From contig NZ_JAFBBY010000001.1 of the NCBI RefSeq assembly GCF_016907515.1, positions 806,001-870,000 of the forward strand: a DNA stretch of 64,000 nucleotides, written 5' to 3'. A program made the position numbers and the translations under genes. Below the pieces are notes generated by a model. The model was not told the DNA's origin and did no database searches. It worked only from the letters and a program-made list of their open reading frames with translations. Shown here piece after piece: positions 60,698 through 64,000 of the stretch. Source of the stretch: Nocardioides nitrophenolicus (GTDB lineage Bacteria > Actinomycetota > Actinomycetes > Propionibacteriales > Nocardioidaceae). Position 1 is the stretch's first letter, and the number at the start of each line of letters is the position of its first letter.

Positions 60698-62046
60698 TTG
60701 CGGCCTCCGAGCAGCACCCGGGCCTCGCCGACGGTGACGACCGAACCGGTCACCAGCACCGCGCCCGAGCTGAGCGCGTCGGTGCCGTCGGACTCGGCGA
60801 GCGCGGCGGCGGCGTCGATGGCGTCGGAGAGGAGCGGTACGACGGTGACCCGGTCCTCCCCGAACACCTCACGCGCGATCACGGCGAGCCGCTCGGCGGG
60901 CATCGCCCGTTCGGTGGAGCTCTGGGTGACGACCACCTGGGCGAGGTGCGGCTCGAAGGCGGCGAGCAGGCCCTCGGCGTCCTTGTCGCCCATCACGCCG
61001 ACCACGCCGACCACCGGGTCGAACTGGAAGGAGTCCTCCAGCGCGGCCGCGGTCGCCTCGGCGCCGTGGGGGTTGTGGGCGGCATCGAGCAGGACCGTGG
61101 GGCTGCGGCGGACCACCTCGAGCCGGCCGGGCGAGGTGATCTCGCCGAGCGCACCGCGCACGATGTCGTCGCCGAGCGGCTCGTCGCCGCCGACGAAGGC
61201 CTCGACCGCGGCGAGGGCGGTGGCGGCGTTCTGGGCCTGGTGGGCGCCGTACAGCGAGAGGAAGACGTCGTCGTAGCGTCCGCGCAGGCCCTGGAGGGTG
61301 ACCACCTGACCGCCGACGGCCGGGGTCCGGCTGACGACGCCGAACTCGAGCCCCTCGCGGGCGACCGTCGCACCGACCTCGGCCGCGCGCTCCAGCAGCA
61401 CCGCCGCGACCTCGGCGCTCTGCTGCGCGAGCACGGCGACCGCGCCGGGCTTGATGATGCCGGCCTTCTCGCGGGCGATCTCGACGGGCGTGCCGCCGAG
61501 GTAGTTGGCGTGGTCCACGGCGATCGGGGTCACCACGGCCACGTCGGCGTCGATGACGTTGGTGGCGTCCCACGAGCCGCCCATCCCGACCTCGACGACC
61601 GCGACGTCGACCGGCGCGTCGGCGAAGGCGGCGTACGCCATCCCGACGACCGCCTCGAAGAAGCTGAGCGGGTGGTCCTCGGCCTCGTCGACGAGGTGCA
61701 TGTACGGCGCCACGTCGTTGAAGGCCCGCACGAACGCCTCGTCGTCGAGCGGCTCGCCGTCGACGCTGATCCGTTCGCTCATCCTCTCCACGTGGGGGCT
61801 GGTGAACCGCCCGGTGCGCAGGTCGAGGGCGCGCAGCAGCGCGTCGATCATCCGCGAGGTCGACGTCTTGCCGTTGGTGCCGGTGAGGTGGATCGAGCGG
61901 TAGGCGTGCTGCGGGTCGCCGAGCAGCTCGGTGAAGGCGCGGATCCGGTCGAGCGAGGGCTCCAGCCGGGTCTCGGGCCACCGGGACAGGAGGGCGTCCT
62001 CGGCCTCGTCGAAGGTCTCGGCTGGGCGCGCTGCGGGCTCGTTCAT
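60694..62046 (-). CDS. folC: bifunctional folylpolyglutamate/dihydrofolate synthase
   Basis: The 450-residue Mur-ligase-type enzyme adds glutamate to folates. Motifs: P-loop LTGTNGKTSTSRMID, SPHVERMSERISVDG (folate-binding), VVEVGMGGSWDATNVI, YLGGTPVEIAREKAGIIKPG and LLDAAHNPHGAEATA. ATG at 62046 is used; the frame is open further but only through low-complexity sequence. It is divergent from the GH43 gene, with overlapping -10 boxes, and is followed by its usual partner DUF4233. Confidence 0.95.
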   Translation of the reverse strand: MNEPAARPAETFDEAEDALLSRWPETRLEPSLDRIRAFTELLGDPQHAYRSIHLTGTNGKTSTSRMIDALLRALDLRTGRFTSPHVERMSERISVDGEPLDDEAFVRAFNDVAPYMHLVDEAEDHPLSFFEAVVGMAYAAFADAPVDVAVVEVGMGGSWDATNVIDADVAVVTPIAVDHANYLGGTPVEIAREKAGIIKPGAVAVLAQQSAEVAAVLLERAAEVGATVAREGLEFGVVSRTPAVGGQVVTLQGLRGRYDDVFLSLYGAHQAQNAATALAAVEAFVGGDEPLGDDIVRGALGEITSPGRLEVVRRSPTVLLDAAHNPHGAEATAAALEDSFQFDPVVGVVGVMGDKDAEGLLAAFEPHLAQVVVTQSSTERAMPAERLAVIAREVFGEDRVTVVPLLSDAIDAAAALAESDGTDALSSGAVLVTGSVVTVGEARVLLGGRK

Positions 62047-62056
62047 GGCGCCGCCG

Positions 62057-62066
62057 AGTCTAGGGT
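62057..62066. promoter_or_regulatory. overlapping divergent -10 boxes
   Basis: AGTCTAGGGT holds TAGACT on the minus strand (toward folC) and TAGGGT on the plus strand (toward the GH43 gene), sharing the central TA. Only one of the two promoters can be occupied at a time. Confidence 0.45.
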
Positions 62067-62090
62067 GTGGCAGCGAGAGGGAGGGAAAGC

Positions 62091-63281
62091 ATGGGGGCTC
62101 GGCGAGGTCTGGCGGTGGCGGTGGCCGCGATGCTGGCGGTGCCGGGGTTGTCGGCGTGCTCGGCCGCCGGCGACTCCCCCACCGCCGAGCCGACGACGAG
62201 CGAGGCACCGCTGATCCCCGAGCCGAGCGCGCTGCCGACCGCACTGCCGAGCGACGTGCTCGCCGGCGAGATGCAGGACCTGGCCAAGCTCGCCGAGCGC
62301 CTCGCCCAGCAGCTCCCGGCGCAGCGCCGGCCGGAGCCGGTGCGGATCGCGGGCAGCAGCACCCGGTGGCAGCCGGGGGCGGCCTACCGCGGAGTGTTCG
62401 CGGATCCCGACATCCTGCGCCACGACGGCCGCTGGTACGCCTACGCCACCAACACCTCGCACCTCAAGCTCCCGGTGCTGACCTCGCGCGACCTGACGAC
62501 CTGGACCCCGCTGGCCACGAGCGGCGGGGGCCGGATCGACCCGATCGAGGTCGCCGGCTGGGTGCGCAGCAGCGACGGCGGCCGCGACCTGTGGGCGCCG
62601 GGCGTGGCCGAGGTCGGTGGCGGCTGGACCGCGGCGTACGCCGCACCGGCCGGCACCCAGGGCGGCCAGCGGCACAACTGCATCGGGCTGACCCGCGGCC
62701 CCTCGCCGGCCGGGCCGTTCCGGCCGGTCGGGGAGCCGCTCTGCTACGGCGAGGCCCAGCTCGGCGTCATCGACCCCGACGTGTTCGTCGACGAGCACGG
62801 CGTGGCGTGGCTGCTGTGGAAGTTCTCCGGCGTCGTCAACCGCCGCCCGGCCGGGCTGTTCATCCGTCGGCTCAACGCCGACGGAACCGGCTTCGCCGAC
62901 GGCTCGCAGACCCGGGAGCTGCTCACCCTCGACCGGCCGTGGGAGGGCGACACCATCGAGAACCCGAGCATGGTCCAGTTCCGCGGGGTCACCTATCTCT
63001 TCTACTCCGGCAACTCGTGGGAGCGCGCCGACTACGCGACCGGGTACGCCATCTGCGCCGGACCCGAGGGGCCGTGCGTGCGCCAGAACCACGGGGAGCC
63101 GCTGCTCTCCACCGCCACGACCGGCCGGCTCGGTCCGGGCGGCGCGTCGGCGTTCGTCGACCGGAAGTCGCTGCGACTGGTCTACCACGCGTGGGACCGG
63201 GTCGGGCAGACCCGCCGGCTGCACGTCGCCGGGCTGTGGCAGCGCGACGACGGCACGCTGGAGGTCGTGGACCCGGGCTGA
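62091..63281 (+). CDS. glycoside hydrolase family 43 lipoprotein
   Basis: The 396-residue protein is a lipoprotein (lipobox GLSACSA) with a Pro/Ser-rich stalk and a five-bladed beta-propeller. GH43-type active residues are visible: Asp in FADPDILRHDGRWY, Asp in VIDPDVFVDEHG and Glu in TIENPSMVQF, with WAPGVAE between. Such enzymes release arabinose or xylose from glycans, possibly arabinan in the cell wall. ATG at 62091 has a GAGGGAAAG binding site. It stands between folC and the VapBC pair. Confidence 0.88.
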   Translation: MGARRGLAVAVAAMLAVPGLSACSAAGDSPTAEPTTSEAPLIPEPSALPTALPSDVLAGEMQDLAKLAERLAQQLPAQRRPEPVRIAGSSTRWQPGAAYRGVFADPDILRHDGRWYAYATNTSHLKLPVLTSRDLTTWTPLATSGGGRIDPIEVAGWVRSSDGGRDLWAPGVAEVGGGWTAAYAAPAGTQGGQRHNCIGLTRGPSPAGPFRPVGEPLCYGEAQLGVIDPDVFVDEHGVAWLLWKFSGVVNRRPAGLFIRRLNADGTGFADGSQTRELLTLDRPWEGDTIENPSMVQFRGVTYLFYSGNSWERADYATGYAICAGPEGPCVRQNHGEPLLSTATTGRLGPGGASAFVDRKSLRLVYHAWDRVGQTRRLHVAGLWQRDDGTLEVVDPG

Positions 63282-63299
63282 CGGCGCAGGCCGAAGGGG

Positions 63300-63722
63300 C
63301 TACGCGTCGAAGGGGAGCAGCCGGAAGCTGTCGCCTCCCCAGAGCGGCGTGATGGCGCGGAAGTGCCGCTGGTCGACGGTGAACAGGCTGCGGGTCCGAT
63401 GATCCTGCGCGTGCACGACGAGCGTGGCGTCGGTCAGGCCGAGGGGGAAGTCACCGTAGACCCCGGCGACGCCGGCGGCACGGGCGGCGATGGCCTGGTC
63501 GAACGGGACGACGTCCATGGTGTCCAGGACGTCGTCGAGCACCGCGGCGCGGGCCTGCTCGCCGAGCCGGGCACCGACGAGGTGGTCCAGCTCGGCCAGC
63601 ACCAAGGCGGGCACCAGGAGCCTCTCGTCGACGCCGCTCAGATACTCCCTGGCGGCTGCGTGGTGAGCGTCGGAGCGGTCGTAGCAGGCGTAGATCGCTC
63701 CCGTGTCGGCGATGATCGTCAC
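63300..63722 (-). CDS. VapC-like PIN domain toxin
   Basis: The 140-residue ribonuclease has the PIN acidic residues: Asp in IIADTGAIYA, Glu in LAELDHLVG, Asp in GLTDATLVVHA and Asp in FTVDQRHF. VapC toxins cut specific tRNA or rRNA sites. It overlaps the antitoxin gene by four bases, the standard toxin-antitoxin order (antitoxin first). It is convergent with the GH43 gene, 18 bases from it. Confidence 0.9.
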   Translation of the reverse strand: MTIIADTGAIYACYDRSDAHHAAAREYLSGVDERLLVPALVLAELDHLVGARLGEQARAAVLDDVLDTMDVVPFDQAIAARAAGVAGVYGDFPLGLTDATLVVHAQDHRTRSLFTVDQRHFRAITPLWGGDSFRLLPFDA

Positions 63723-63952
63723 GCGATCCCGAACCCGGTGTCGGAGAGGATCTGGTCGACATCGGTCGAGGTGGACGACGCCCCGCTGTCGTACAGGCCG
63801 AAGCGCATCTCGCGAGCGGTTCGGCCCCGGCCGCGCAGCTTCTCGGTCAGGGCCTCACGGATCACGTCGGCCTCGGTGCGCCCTTCGGCCGCGGCGCGCG
63901 CCTCGAGCGCGGCCTTGAGGTCCTCAGGGAGGTAGATCGTCGTGCGCACCAT
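63719..63952 (-). CDS. VapB-like ribbon-helix-helix antitoxin
   Basis: The 77-residue protein begins MVRTTIYLPEDLKAALEARA, the ribbon-helix-helix DNA-binding fold, and the C-terminal part (YDSGASSTSTDVDQILSD) would bind the toxin. ATG at 63952 is preferred to ATG at 63970, because the ribbon starts there and the palindromic operator lies just ahead. Stop overlaps the toxin start. Confidence 0.88.
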   Translation of the reverse strand: MVRTTIYLPEDLKAALEARAAAEGRTEADVIREALTEKLRGRGRTAREMRFGLYDSGASSTSTDVDQILSDTGFGIA

Positions 63953-63964
63953 GCCACCAGGGTA

Positions 63965-63982
63965 CGCCATATGCGTATGGCG
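63965..63982. promoter_or_regulatory. palindromic operator of the VapBC operon
   Basis: CGCCATA-TGCG-TATGGCG is a perfect 7+7 inverted repeat with a four-base spacer, 12 bases upstream of the antitoxin start. It fits autoregulation by the VapB dimer. Confidence 0.6.
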
Positions 63983-64000
63983 CGCCCGGTCTCAGCGCCG

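Overview
The window is very GC-rich chromosomal DNA of an actinobacterium. The family-level gene content (polar-growth-type FtsB/enolase/Ppx block, actinobacterial SecA block, MarC/PHP block, double-hotdog MaoC with acyl-CoA dehydrogenase, Rv3235-type and DUF4233-type proteins) and the abundance of GTG starts fit the Nocardioidaceae, most likely Nocardioides or a close relative. This placement is inference from gene families, not from a marker-gene comparison. No phage, IS element, CRISPR array or rRNA was seen; the window looks like core chromosome carrying two accessory regions.

Layout. 1-2.8 kb: a ClpP-like subunit whose catalytic serine is alanine, a convergent XRE regulator, a short tRNA with anticodon UAA, then peptide deformylase, a double-ACT protein and a coiled-coil protein. 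2.8-8.7 kb is the first accessory region: an operon of an ECF-like sigma factor, an unknown 199-residue protein and a TPR-CHAT protease, followed on the other strand by a 41-residue secreted peptide ending Cys-Cys. The peptide gene sits tail to tail with an XRE-TPR regulator of the RRNPP general type, and a perfect palindrome overlaps the peptide's -35 box. 9.1-13 kb: ppx, DUF501, ftsB, eno, DUF202. 13-28 kb: housekeeping and envelope genes (M19-like protein, ferritin-like protein, DEAD-box helicase, secreted nuclease-like protein, L,D-transpeptidase, ParA, SDR, MarC, PHP, aminoacyl-lipid-synthase-like DUF2156 protein, CASTOR/POLLUX-like channel, histidine phosphatase, MFS).

28-36.7 kb: one long minus-strand operon for a branched-chain-amino-acid-type ABC importer with two tandem substrate-binding lipoproteins, a fused LivH-LivM permease, LivG, LivF, a large surface protein and a small membrane protein. 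Its promoter region carries a CRP/GlxR-like site and a palindrome that fits the published KstR-type pattern. 36.7-40 kb: a DUF6174 lipoprotein and an acyl-CoA dehydrogenase/MaoC operon with its own palindromic operator.

40-51.9 kb is the second accessory region, a surface-polymer locus: secreted EEP and PLD-type proteins, two sulfotransferases, a LicD-methyltransferase fusion, a family-2 glycosyltransferase broken by a one-base shift in a C run, and on the opposite strand a formylglycine-generating enzyme coupled to a lipoprotein sulfatase. Together these suggest that a sulfated surface glycan is made and can be desulfated.

51.9-64 kb: conserved actinobacterial core genes (MgtE-N/CBS protein, DUF1003, Mrp-type ATPase, TatB, LysM protein, Rv3235-like protein, SecA, DUF4233, FolC), a GH43 lipoprotein, and a VapBC toxin-antitoxin pair at the right edge. 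A 69-bp near-perfect palindrome lies between the Rv3235-like gene and secA. Many start codons lie 6-8 bases after a TANNNT box, which points to widespread leaderless transcription.
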